The position numbers and the translations under genes are program-made. A stretch of DNA of 64,000 nt. It comes from Stutzerimonas stutzeri. Lineage in GTDB: Bacteria; Pseudomonadota; Gammaproteobacteria; Pseudomonadales; Pseudomonadaceae. Location: assembly GCF_019090095.1 (NCBI RefSeq), contig NZ_JAGQFP010000002.1, positions 2,108,001 through 2,172,000 of the forward strand. The letters are read 5' to 3'. The notes beneath the pieces were generated by a model. The model was not told the DNA's origin and did not search any database. It saw only the letters and a list, made by a program, of their open reading frames with translations. Shown piece after piece: positions 34,150-42,111 of the stretch (the first letter of the stretch is position 1; each line of letters begins with the position of its first letter).

Positions 34150-35364
34150 TTGAGCTCCATGGATTCGCAGCGACGTGTGGTCTCCGGCATGCGGCCTAAC
34201 GGCCGTCTTCACCTGGGCCACTATCACGGCGTACTGAAGAACTGGATCAGATTGCAGCACGAATACCAGTGCTTCTTCTGCATTGTCGACTGGCACGCGC
34301 TGACGACCGATCATGCGGCAGGCAGCGACATCGCGCGTAATGTCCAGGACATGGCGATCGACTGGCTGGCGGCGGGCATCAGCCCCAGCTCGGCGACCTT
34401 GTTCATCCAGTCCCAGGTGCCCGAGCACGCCGAGCTTCACCTGCTGCTGTCGATGGTCTGCCCTTTGGCCTGGCTGGAGCGGGTGCCTTCGTACAAGGAG
34501 ATGCAACTCGACGCGCAGCACAAGGACCTCGGCACCTACGGGTTTCTCGGCTACCCGTTGCTCCAGGCAGCCGACATCCTGGCTTATCGCGCCGGCGTGG
34601 TGCCGGTTGGCGCCGATCAGTTGCCGCATATCGAGTTCGCGCGCGACGTGGCACGGCGCTTCAATCACCTCTACGGGAGTGAAGAGGATTTCGAGGCGAA
34701 GGCCGAGGCGGCAATCCGCAAACTCGGTCGAAAAAGCTCCAAGCTTTATGCCAGCCTGCGCAAAAGCTACCAGGAGCAGGGCGATCTCGAGGCGCTGAAT
34801 ACTGCGCGAGCACTGCTCAAGGATCAGCAGACCATCACTCTGGGCGATCAGGAGCGCTTGTTCGGCTACCTGGAGGGTGGCGGCAGGCTGTTGCTTCCCG
34901 AGCCACAGGCTCTGCTAAGCGACTCGCCCAAAGTGTCTGGCCTGGATGGCGGCAAGATGGCCAAATCCGCCAGCAATTCCATCTTCCTGCGCGATACGCC
35001 GGCGGAAATCGAGGACAAGATCAAGCGCATGCCGACCGATCCGGCGCGCGTCCATCGTCACGATTCCGGTGAGCCGACCCGTTGTCCGGCTTGGCAGATG
35101 CATCTGGCGCACTCGGGCGATGAGGTCTGTCAGTGGGCCGAACAGGGCTGCCGCAGTGCAGGCATCGGTTGTCTGGAATGCAAGGCGCCGCTGATAGAAG
35201 CGATCAAGCTCGAGCTGGCGCCTCTCCAGGAGCGCGCATCGGACTATGAGCAGAACCCGGACCTGGTGCGTAGCATCCTGGCCGAAGGTGCCGAGCAGGC
35301 GCGTGACGAAGCCCGCGAAACCCTGGTCGTGGTGCGGCAGGCCATGGGCCTGAACTACCGCTAG
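34150..35364 (+). CDS. trpS: Tryptophanyl-tRNA synthetase with an Fe-S-type cysteine motif
   Basis: 404 residues from TTG 34150 (AAAGGAAA upstream); ATG 34159 is an alternative. Class I motifs HLGH (about 21-24) and KMAKS (near 269). The region between the core and KMAKS has an insert, so it is longer than E. coli TrpRS (334). After KMAKS it has Cys312-x21-Cys334-x6-Cys341-x2-Cys344, nearly the C-x22-C-x6-C-x2-C that binds a [4Fe-4S] cluster in Thermotoga maritima TrpRS; Cys327 is an extra cysteine. It charges tRNA-Trp. Followed by scpA-scpB on the same strand. Confidence 0.9.
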   Translation: MSSMDSQRRVVSGMRPNGRLHLGHYHGVLKNWIRLQHEYQCFFCIVDWHALTTDHAAGSDIARNVQDMAIDWLAAGISPSSATLFIQSQVPEHAELHLLLSMVCPLAWLERVPSYKEMQLDAQHKDLGTYGFLGYPLLQAADILAYRAGVVPVGADQLPHIEFARDVARRFNHLYGSEEDFEAKAEAAIRKLGRKSSKLYASLRKSYQEQGDLEALNTARALLKDQQTITLGDQERLFGYLEGGGRLLLPEPQALLSDSPKVSGLDGGKMAKSASNSIFLRDTPAEIEDKIKRMPTDPARVHRHDSGEPTRCPAWQMHLAHSGDEVCQWAEQGCRSAGIGCLECKAPLIEAIKLELAPLQERASDYEQNPDLVRSILAEGAEQARDEARETLVVVRQAMGLNYR

Positions 35365-35421
35365 CGCTCGGCCCGCGGTCTTGCGTAGTCAATTGAACCC
35401 CTGTCGTTCCATGGAGAAAGC

Positions 35422-36240
35422 ATGCAGCAACCCCAGACCGAGGCGGTAATCGATCCGCCGGGTGAGCAGCTGCGGCTGGCACTGGTCTACGGCGAGGCCT
35501 TCAACAACCTGCCGCAGGATCTCTACATCCCGCCGGACGCGCTCGAGGTGTTTCTCGAGGCATTCGAAGGGCCGCTGGATTTGCTGCTGTACCTGATCCG
35601 CAAGCAGAACATCGACATCCTCGATATTCCCGTCGCCGAGATAACCCGTCAGTACATGGGCTATGTCGAGCTGATGAAGGCCGTGCGGCTCGAGCTGGCC
35701 GCTGAATACCTGGTGATGGCCGCCATGCTGGCCGAGATCAAGTCGCGCATGCTGTTGCCGCGTTCGGCCGAGGTGGAAGAGGAAGAACTCGACCCCCGTG
35801 CCGAATTGATACGCCGGTTGCAGGAGTACGAGCGCTTCAAGGCGGCCTCGGAAGATCTCGATCAATTGCCGCGGGTCGGTCGCGATCTGCACGTGCCCAG
35901 AATCGATGCGCCCGATGCGCGGGCACGCAAGCTGCTGCCAGAGGTGAGCCTCGAGGAGTTGCTCATTTTCATGGCCGAGGTGCTCCGTCGTGCCGACATG
36001 TTCGAGAGCCACCAGGTGACGCGGGAAACCTTGTCGACGCGTGAGCGCATGAGCGACGTGCTGGAGCGGCTCAAGGGTGGTGCCTTCGTCGCGTTCGCCA
36101 CGCTGTTCACGGTCGAAGAGGGCAGGCTCGGGGTCGTGGTGACGTTCATGGCGGTGCTGGAGCTGATCAAGGAATCGCTGGTCGAGCTGGTGCAGAACGA
36201 ACCCTTTGGCCCTATTCACGTGCGTGCTCGGGTGGAGTGA
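35422..36240 (+). CDS. scpA: Segregation and condensation protein ScpA
   Basis: 272 residues. The kleisin N-terminal domain (about 40-110, FEGPLDLLLYLIRKQNIDILDIPVAEITRQY) binds SMC. A long acidic middle part follows, then the C-terminal winged helix (about 200-265, FATLFTVEEGRLGVVVTFMAVLELI). ScpA closes the SMC ring in chromosome condensation. scpB starts 28 bases after its stop, so the pair is an operon; trpS is 57 bases upstream. Confidence 0.93.
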   Translation: MQQPQTEAVIDPPGEQLRLALVYGEAFNNLPQDLYIPPDALEVFLEAFEGPLDLLLYLIRKQNIDILDIPVAEITRQYMGYVELMKAVRLELAAEYLVMAAMLAEIKSRMLLPRSAEVEEEELDPRAELIRRLQEYERFKAASEDLDQLPRVGRDLHVPRIDAPDARARKLLPEVSLEELLIFMAEVLRRADMFESHQVTRETLSTRERMSDVLERLKGGAFVAFATLFTVEEGRLGVVVTFMAVLELIKESLVELVQNEPFGPIHVRARVE

Positions 36241-36267
36241 TGGTCGGTATGGTGGAGGTAGTCAGCG

Positions 36268-37044
36268 TTGAATCTTTCCGAGCCTAAAGACCTCGCCTCG
36301 CTGCTCGAGGCGCTTTTGTTGGCTTCGGGCAAGCCGATGACCATCGAGCGGATGGCCGAGCTGTTCGACGAGGCCGAGCGCCCGACGCCAGCACTGCTGC
36401 GAAAGGCGCTGGAGGTGCTCGAAAAGGGGTGCAAAGGTCGCGCCTTCGAGCTCAAACAGGTCGCCAGCGGCTACCGTTTGCAGGTGCGCGAGCGCTTTTC
36501 GCCCTGGGTGGGACGCCTCTGGGAGGAACGCCCGCAGCGCTACTCGCGTGCCTTGCTGGAGACGCTGGTGCTGATTGCCTACCGCCAGCCGATCACCCGC
36601 GGCGAAATCGAGGACATCCGTGGCGTCGCGGTCAACAGCCAGATCGTCAAGACGCTGCTCGAGCGCGAGTGGATCAGGGTCGTCGGTCATCGCGACGTAC
36701 CAGGCCGCCCGGCCATGTTCGCCACCACCAGGCAGTTTCTCGATCACTTCAACCTGAAAAGTCTCGACGAGCTACCGCCTCTGGCCGTGCTGCGGGAAAT
36801 GGAGCCGGAGCCGTTGCCGGTCGACGCCGAGGATGCGCCTGTCCCGGCCGCGTTGCAGGCTCGTGCCGATGCCGAGCTGGAAACCGAGGTGCCGCGCGAA
36901 CAGACCAGTTTCCGGAGCCTGCTGGCCGAGCTGGACGGCATGGAACAAGGGCTCAAGGTCGACTTCGATGATCTCGTCGACCAGGCAGACGAGCCCCCGG
37001 AGGCACCGGACGCCACCGCATCGTCCGATACCTCGTCACGTTAG
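36268..37044 (+). CDS. scpB: Segregation and condensation protein ScpB
   Basis: 258 residues from TTG 36268 (GGAGG at 36253-36257). Two winged helices: ASLLEALLLASGKPMTIERMAELFDE and YSRALLETLVLIAYRQPITRGEIEDIRGV. An acidic, poorly conserved tail of about 80 residues follows. ScpB dimers bind ScpA and regulate the SMC complex. Convergent with the polyamine-binding gene. In many relatives rluB follows scpB; here rluB is 20.5 kb further on, past the polyamine and glucose blocks. Confidence 0.92.
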   Translation: MNLSEPKDLASLLEALLLASGKPMTIERMAELFDEAERPTPALLRKALEVLEKGCKGRAFELKQVASGYRLQVRERFSPWVGRLWEERPQRYSRALLETLVLIAYRQPITRGEIEDIRGVAVNSQIVKTLLEREWIRVVGHRDVPGRPAMFATTRQFLDHFNLKSLDELPPLAVLREMEPEPLPVDAEDAPVPAALQARADAELETEVPREQTSFRSLLAELDGMEQGLKVDFDDLVDQADEPPEAPDATASSDTSSR

Positions 37045-37057
37045 TTCGGCGTCGTCG

Positions 37058-38158
37058 TTACACCCCGTTCTTGACCTTGCTCCAGGCTCGGGTGCGGGCG
37101 CGCTCGGCCTTTCTCGGCAATGGTTCGAGCGTGTAGAGCGTGTTCATCGCTTCATCGGTCGGGTAGAGGTTCGGGTTGTTACGAATCGATTCCTCGACCA
37201 GGGGCGTGGCGTCCTTGTTGGGGTTGGGGTAACCGACGAAATCCGAAATGGGGGCAATCACCTGCGGTTGGAGCAGGAAGTTGATGAACGCATGGGCTTC
37301 ATCCACATTCTTGGCGTCCTTCGGAATCGCCATCAGGTCGAACCAGATCGGCGCGCCTTCCTTGGGCAGGCGCATGTCCACGGTCACCCCATTGTTGGCC
37401 TGCCTGGCGTTGTTCGCCGCCTGATGGAAGCTGCCCGAGTAGCCGATGGCTGCGCAGATCTCGCCATTGGCGATGTCGCTCATGTACTTGGAGCTATGGA
37501 AGTAACGCACATGGGGGCGGACCTTGGTCAACAGCGCCTCGGCCTTGTCGTAATCGTCCGGGTCGTGGCTATTGGGCGGCAGGCCCAGGTAGTCCAGGAC
37601 GATGGGCATGATTTCGGACGGTGAGTCGAGCATGGCCACACCGCAGCCGGCCAGCTTGCTGACGTACTCTTCCTTGAACAGCAGATCCCAACTGTTCACC
37701 GGCGCGTCCTCGCCGAGCGCTGCCTTGACCTTCTCGACGTTGAAGCCGATCAGCACGGTGCCGTACATGTACGGAACGCTGTGCGCGTTGCCCGGATCGT
37801 TGGCCTCGATCAGCTTCATCAGGTTCGGGTTCAGGTGTTCCCAGTTCGGCAGTTTGCTGCGGTCGAGCGTCTGGAAGACCCCAGCCTCGACCTGCTTGGC
37901 CAGGAACACGTTGGAGGGAACGACCAGGTCATAGCCTGAATTGCCGGCCAGGAGCTTGGCCTCCAGCGCTTCGTTGGTATCGAAAATATCGTAGGTCAGC
38001 TTGATGCCGGAGTCTTGCTTGAAGGCTTCCAGGGTTTGCGGCGTGATGTAGTCGAACCAGTTGTAAACCTTCAACTCGCGTTCGGCGGCCTGGGCTTGTG
38101 AGCCCAGCAGAGCGGCCCCGCAACAGGCTGCCGTGATCCATTGGCGATAGCGATTCAT
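37058..38158 (-). CDS. PotF-like polyamine-binding periplasmic protein
   Basis: 366 residues from ATG 38158; the frame is open much further upstream but that part is out of place. Signal peptide (about 1-24, cleavage after AQA), then the typical ELKVYNWFDYITP start. Binding-site segments VPYMYGTVLIGFN and GEICAAIGYSGS follow the putrescine receptor pattern. No ABC permease or ATPase is next to it, so it must feed a transporter elsewhere or serve another role. It is 34 bases downstream of the acetylpolyamine amidohydrolase, an obvious operon. Confidence 0.9.
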   Translation of the reverse strand: MNRYRQWITAACCGAALLGSQAQAAERELKVYNWFDYITPQTLEAFKQDSGIKLTYDIFDTNEALEAKLLAGNSGYDLVVPSNVFLAKQVEAGVFQTLDRSKLPNWEHLNPNLMKLIEANDPGNAHSVPYMYGTVLIGFNVEKVKAALGEDAPVNSWDLLFKEEYVSKLAGCGVAMLDSPSEIMPIVLDYLGLPPNSHDPDDYDKAEALLTKVRPHVRYFHSSKYMSDIANGEICAAIGYSGSFHQAANNARQANNGVTVDMRLPKEGAPIWFDLMAIPKDAKNVDEAHAFINFLLQPQVIAPISDFVGYPNPNKDATPLVEESIRNNPNLYPTDEAMNTLYTLEPLPRKAERARTRAWSKVKNGV

Positions 38159-38192
38159 GATTCTCTCCTTCAGCGGATGCGTGTTGAGGGGG

Positions 38193-39221
38193 TTAGCCCT
38201 GCTCGAAGCCTTCGAGCACGTTGACGGCATTGATGCCAATTTCTGCGACGGCGTAGCCACCTTCCATGACGAACAGCGTCGGGCGACCCAGCCCGGCGAT
38301 GGCCTGTCCGATGCGCAGGTAGTCAGGGCTGTCGAGCCTGAAACGCGAGATGGGGTCGTCCTTGTAGGTGTCGACCCCAAGCGAAACCACCAACGCATCG
38401 GGTGCGAAGCGGGCAATCGCACGGCAAGCGGTATCCAGGGCCGCACCCCAGGCGTCCCAGCCACTGGCGGCGGCAAGCGGCAGGTTGAGGTTGAATCCCT
38501 CGCCGGCACCCGCTCCGGTCTCATCGGCATAGCCCAGGAAATGTGGATAGTCGAACGATGGGCTGGCGTGGATGTTGGCGACCAGTACATCGCTGCGCTC
38601 GTAGAAAATCGATTGCGTGCCGTTGCCGTGGTGGTAATCCACGTCGAGGATCGCCACGCGTGCGGCGCCCTGGTCCACGAACGCCTGGGCAGCGATGGCG
38701 GCGTTGTTCAGGTAGCAGTAACCGCCCATCACATCCGCGCTGGCGTGATGGCCCGGTGGACGGCAGAGCGCGAACGCACCGTGCGCGCCATTGGCGACCG
38801 CTTGCTGGCCGGTCAGTGCCAGTTGGGCGGCGGTATAGATGGCTTGCCAGGTGCCTGCGGTGATGCCCGCGAAGCCGTCGAAGCTGTGGTAGCCGAGCTG
38901 TCCGTAGAGGTCGTCCGGGCGTTTGGCGCGCAGATGCCGGGCCGGAAACACACCGGGCGACAGGTCGGCGCTGTTGCCTTCCGCGGCCCAGCGATCCCAG
39001 GCGGTCTTGAGAAAATCGAGGTATTCGGTGGTGTGAACGCGCGCCACCGGTGCCAGTCCGAAGTCGGCGCTGGGCCGCACCTCGCCGAGCCCCCGTTCGC
39101 GCACCCGGGACAGCACGTGGTCGGCACGGGCCGGCATTTCGAAGCAAGGTTTCGGTTCGCCTGCGACCATTTCGCCCTGCAAGTGATGCAGGCGATGGTC
39201 GTCGCTGTAGAACGTGAGCAT
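38193..39221 (-). CDS. Acetylpolyamine amidohydrolase (histone-deacetylase family)
   Basis: 342 residues that line up residue for residue with Mycoplana ramosa APAH as I remember its numbering: zinc ligands Asp195 and His197 (DVDYHHGNGT) and Asp284 (GVDTYKDDP), catalytic His158-His159 (PPGHH) and Tyr323 (GGYAV), gate residue Glu17. It removes acetyl from acetylputrescine, acetylspermidine and similar compounds. With the PotF-like receptor downstream it forms a polyamine-use operon, probably under the AraC gene upstream, and an Hfq/Crc motif abuts its start. Confidence 0.93.
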   Translation of the reverse strand: MLTFYSDDHRLHHLQGEMVAGEPKPCFEMPARADHVLSRVRERGLGEVRPSADFGLAPVARVHTTEYLDFLKTAWDRWAAEGNSADLSPGVFPARHLRAKRPDDLYGQLGYHSFDGFAGITAGTWQAIYTAAQLALTGQQAVANGAHGAFALCRPPGHHASADVMGGYCYLNNAAIAAQAFVDQGAARVAILDVDYHHGNGTQSIFYERSDVLVANIHASPSFDYPHFLGYADETGAGAGEGFNLNLPLAAASGWDAWGAALDTACRAIARFAPDALVVSLGVDTYKDDPISRFRLDSPDYLRIGQAIAGLGRPTLFVMEGGYAVAEIGINAVNVLEGFEQG

Positions 39222-39222
39222 A

Positions 39223-39230
39223 TTGTTATT
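39223..39230 (-). promoter_or_regulatory. AANAANAA (Hfq/Crc) motif at the acetylpolyamine gene
   Basis: On the minus strand AATAACAA ends one base before the ATG, between the RBS (AGGAG) and the start codon. It matches the CA motif of Hfq/Crc-repressed catabolic genes. Confidence 0.45.
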
Positions 39231-39284
39231 TTCTCCTGGCGGCTCCTGTCCTCATTGTTCGTATCCCAATTGGCGGCTGAGAAC

Positions 39285-39319
39285 GATCGAAGCGGCCAAG
39301 AGGGGATCGAAGTGGCCAA
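39285..39319. promoter_or_regulatory. Direct repeat of 15 bases at 20-base spacing, candidate AraC-type operator
   Basis: GATCGAAGCGGCCAA (39285-39299) and GATCGAAGTGGCCAA (39305-39319) differ at one base and repeat every 20 bases, about two helical turns. They lie 64-98 bases upstream of the acetylpolyamine amidohydrolase start and beside the AraC-type gene. AraC regulators bind such tandem half-sites. Confidence 0.55.
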
Positions 39320-39360
39320 TATCTGCGAGAGGGCCCCGATGGCCGGGCGAGCCGCTGGGG

Positions 39361-40389
39361 TCAAATGGCGGGAGTGCGCAGCGTGTGGGGCAGGGTGCCG
39401 CGCTCGGCGCGGAAGCGGCTGGGCGCGAGTCCGCTCCAGCGCTGGAAGGCGTGACGGAAGCTGGCGGTCTCGCTGAAGCCCATCGTTTCGGCGATGGCGT
39501 TGATGCTCAGCGAGCCTTCTTCCAACAGGGCGCGTGCGCGCTCATAGCGCAGCTCGTCGAGCAGCCGCTGATAGCCCGTGCCGGCTTCCTGCAGGTGACG
39601 TCTCAGGGTGCGTGAGGAGCAGTGGAGCTGGCGCGCCAGGCCATACAACCCGGGAGGTTCGCATAACTGCCCGGCCAGCATTTCACGGCACCGCTCGACG
39701 ATCCCCTGGCGATTGATGAATTCGTTATTCAGACGTTGACACAGCTCACGCATGTCCCGCGTAGTGACCCGATCAGCCAGGGGAAGGGGTAGCTCCATGT
39801 CCGCAACCGAGAAGCCGAATGCGTTGCGTCGCGCTAGAAAACGTCGCTCACAGGAAAAGCTACCGAGGTAGGCCTCTTCGTATGCCGGAACCGGATGACA
39901 AAAGGTCGCCGCGGTCAGCGTCAAGGGACGGCCGAGGAGGTCGTCGCACACCTGTTTCAGTGAGGCGAGGCAGAACTCGACGCTGAAGGTCTCCAGCTCC
40001 GCCGTGTAGCGATAGTCGCCGGCTGAGAGCCAGATGGTATCGCCTTCGTTCAGCAACTCCAGATGGAAATAGGTGCCGAGCAGGGCGGGGTAGTCCAGTG
40101 CCAGCCGTAGCGCATCGCCCAGCGTCGCGCTGGACAGCATCGCGTAGCCGAGCGGGCCGTAAGACGACACGTGCATGCGCCGCCCCAGGACAAGGCCGAG
40201 AGCGCGGCAATGCGGCAGCGCATTGGCAAACACCCGAAGCTCCTGAGCACGGGTGATGCGCATGTCCGGGTGCTGGAGATCCTCAGGGGTGATGCCACTC
40301 CCGCCGAGCAGCTGATCAGCCGTCTCGGCATCGATCAGCTCCAGCACGAGCGCGACCGAGTGCAGGGTAGTCACATGGGATTGCAGCAT
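39361..40389 (-). CDS. AraC family regulator (OruR-like, arabinose-binding-domain type)
   Basis: 342 residues from ATG 40389 (AGGAGA about 12 bases before); a TTG at 40431 is a less likely start. The long N-terminal domain (about 1-220) is of the PF12625 type found in OruR and similar amino-acid regulators, and the C-terminus has two helix-turn-helix units (LARQLHCSSRTLRRHLQEAG and INAIAETMGFSETASFRHAFQRWSG). It lies 139 bases upstream of the polyamine operon on the same strand and probably activates it. Confidence 0.88.
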   Translation of the reverse strand: MLQSHVTTLHSVALVLELIDAETADQLLGGSGITPEDLQHPDMRITRAQELRVFANALPHCRALGLVLGRRMHVSSYGPLGYAMLSSATLGDALRLALDYPALLGTYFHLELLNEGDTIWLSAGDYRYTAELETFSVEFCLASLKQVCDDLLGRPLTLTAATFCHPVPAYEEAYLGSFSCERRFLARRNAFGFSVADMELPLPLADRVTTRDMRELCQRLNNEFINRQGIVERCREMLAGQLCEPPGLYGLARQLHCSSRTLRRHLQEAGTGYQRLLDELRYERARALLEEGSLSINAIAETMGFSETASFRHAFQRWSGLAPSRFRAERGTLPHTLRTPAI

Positions 40390-40485
40390 GGCGGTGGTGG
40401 CGTCTCCTGGGCAGAGCTCAGAATAGCCCAAGCGCGCGAGACGCCGTCAACGCATCGCCTGTATCGCCATGCCTGCCGGGTTCGG

Positions 40486-40950
40486 TTAGCTGCGGTGGGT
40501 CAGATAACCGGCGTAGTCCGGGATTCGATACCCATGCGCTTCGTTGAGCAGCGGGCTCGTCAGCAGATAATCGGCGGTGCTTTCATTGGCTGCCAGGGGA
40601 ATGTTCCACACCGCAGCGACCCGCAACAACGCTTTCACGTCCGGGTCATGCGGTTGTGGCTCGAACGGATCCCAGAAGAAGACCAGCATGTCGATGCGAC
40701 GCTCGGCGATGCGCGCACCGATCTGCTGATCGCCGCCCAGCGGACCACTGATCATGCATTCGACTGCAAGCCCCAGCCGTCGCTCGAGCAATAGCCCGGT
40801 GGTGCCGGTGGCAAGCAGCTGGTGGTTCAGCAGCTTGTCCTTTTGCCGATCGGCCCATTCCAGCAGGCGCTCTTTGCAGTGATCGTGAGCGACCAGGGCG
40901 ATGCGCTTGCGCGCCGGCAGTGTCGCGGTGACGAAATCGATGCGGTTCAT
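40486..40950 (-). CDS. mgsA: Methylglyoxal synthase
   Basis: 154 residues, very like E. coli MgsA: TLPARKRIALVAHDHC at the start, ATGTTG phosphate loop near 47-52, catalytic Asp74 in GGDQQ, Asp94 in FFWDP, then His101 and Asp104 (HDPDVKALLR). It converts dihydroxyacetone phosphate to methylglyoxal and phosphate, a bypass relieving sugar-phosphate load. It lies 36 bases downstream of gap on the same strand, an unusual link of the bypass to the glyceraldehyde-phosphate step. Confidence 0.95.
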   Translation of the reverse strand: MNRIDFVTATLPARKRIALVAHDHCKERLLEWADRQKDKLLNHQLLATGTTGLLLERRLGLAVECMISGPLGGDQQIGARIAERRIDMLVFFWDPFEPQPHDPDVKALLRVAAVWNIPLAANESTADYLLTSPLLNEAHGYRIPDYAGYLTHRS

Positions 40951-40986
40951 GGTCTTCCTTGGTCTGCGGGGAGGCGACGAGCCGGG

Positions 40987-41988
40987 TTATGGCGCTTCGT
41001 GCAGGGCGCGGCAGGTGTCCAACATGCGGTTGGAGAATCCCCATTCGTTGTCATACCAGGCCATCACTTTGAGCAGGCGTCCGCTAACCTTAGTGTGGTT
41101 GGTATCGAAAATCGACGACATCGGGTTGTGGTTGAAGTCGCAGGACACCAGCGGCAGCGAGTTGCAGGCCAGGATCGGAGAGCGCTGGCTGGCTTCGAGC
41201 ATCAACGCGTTGACCTCTTCAGCGGTGGTTTCGCGGTTCAGCTCCAGGGTCAGGTCGACCAGCGAGACGTTGATCACCGGTACCCGGACGGCCATGCCGG
41301 TCAGCTTGCCCGCCAGCTCCGGCAGAACCAGCCCGACGGCTTCGGCGGCGCCGGTCTTGGTCGGAATCATCGACTGCGTGGCGGAGCGAGCCCGGTAAGG
41401 GTCGCTGTGGTAGACATCAGACAGGTTCTGGTCGTTGGTGTAGGCATGGATGGTGGTCATCAGGCCGTGGGCGATGCCGAACTCGCGCGACAGGACCTGC
41501 GCGACCGGCGCCAGGCAATTGGTGGTACAGGAAGCGTTGGAGATGATCTGGTGAGACTGGCGCAGAATGTCATGGTTGACGCCGTAGACGATGGTGGCAT
41601 CGGCGCCCGAGGCAGGAGCGGAAATGATCACCTTGCTGGCCCCGGCTTCCAGGTGTGCGCTGGCTTTCTCGCGCGAAGTGAAGAGCCCGGTACACTCGAA
41701 GACCACGTCGACCTGGTGCTGGCGCCAGGGCAGCTCCGCCGGGTTGCGGATCGCCGTCACCGCGATCGGGTCGCCATTGACCGTCAGGCGGTCGTCACCA
41801 ACCTCGATTTTTGCGTCGAAATGACCATGGACGCTGTCGTACTGCAAGAGGTGGGCGTTCATCGCCGAGCTGCCCAGATCGTTGATCGCCACGACCTGGA
41901 GATGCTCGCGGTAATTCTGACTGTACAGGGCGCGCAGAACGTTGCGTCCGATACGGCCGAAGCCGTTGATGGCGATGCGAATAGTCAT
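40987..41988 (-). CDS. gap: Glyceraldehyde-3-phosphate dehydrogenase
   Basis: 333 residues from ATG 41988. Rossmann start [10 protein letters not shown], catalytic cysteine in [13 protein letters not shown] (about 150-160), and the C-terminal [12 protein letters not shown]. It is the glycolytic-type enzyme that receives the glyceraldehyde-3-phosphate made by Eda. Divergent from edd with a HexR-type operator between them, so both would be induced together when KDPG rises. The open frame continues far upstream antisense to edd, but that part is not coding. Confidence 0.97.
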   Translation of the reverse strand: MTIRIAINGFGRIGRNVLRALYSQNYREHLQVVAINDLGSSAMNAHLLQYDSVHGHFDAKIEVGDDRLTVNGDPIAVTAIRNPAELPWRQHQVDVVFECTGLFTSREKASAHLEAGASKVIISAPASGADATIVYGVNHDILRQSHQIISNASCTTNCLAPVAQVLSREFGIAHGLMTTIHAYTNDQNLSDVYHSDPYRARSATQSMIPTKTGAAEAVGLVLPELAGKLTGMAVRVPVINVSLVDLTLELNRETTAEEVNALMLEASQRSPILACNSLPLVSCDFNHNPMSSIFDTNHTKVSGRLLKVMAWYDNEWGFSNRMLDTCRALHEAP

Positions 41989-42011
41989 AATGGGTCCCTG
42001 GATGGAATTTG

Positions 42012-42026
42012 TTGTAGGAATTACAA
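42012..42026. promoter_or_regulatory. HexR-type operator between gap and edd
   Basis: TTGTA-GGAAT-TACAA is a perfect inverted repeat with the HexR form TTGT-N7-ACAA. It lies 24 bases upstream of gap and 86 bases upstream of edd. Confidence 0.8.
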
Positions 42027-42111
42027 GATTATTCCTGTCAAAATAGAAATCAAGCCCAAATACATGTTGTTTTGTTGGTAAAACTACAGATTCACGAGCA
42101 GGAGTGATGGC

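Noticed and set aside
38159..38590. N-terminal extension of the PotF-like protein
   Set aside because: The extension overlaps the acetylpolyamine gene and stands in front of a proper signal peptide, which must be N-terminal.
42072..42089. Second HexR-like site (TTGTTGG...AACTACAG) before edd
   Set aside because: The half-sites match poorly and the spacing differs from TTGT-N7-ACAA; the clear site at 42012-42026 is enough.
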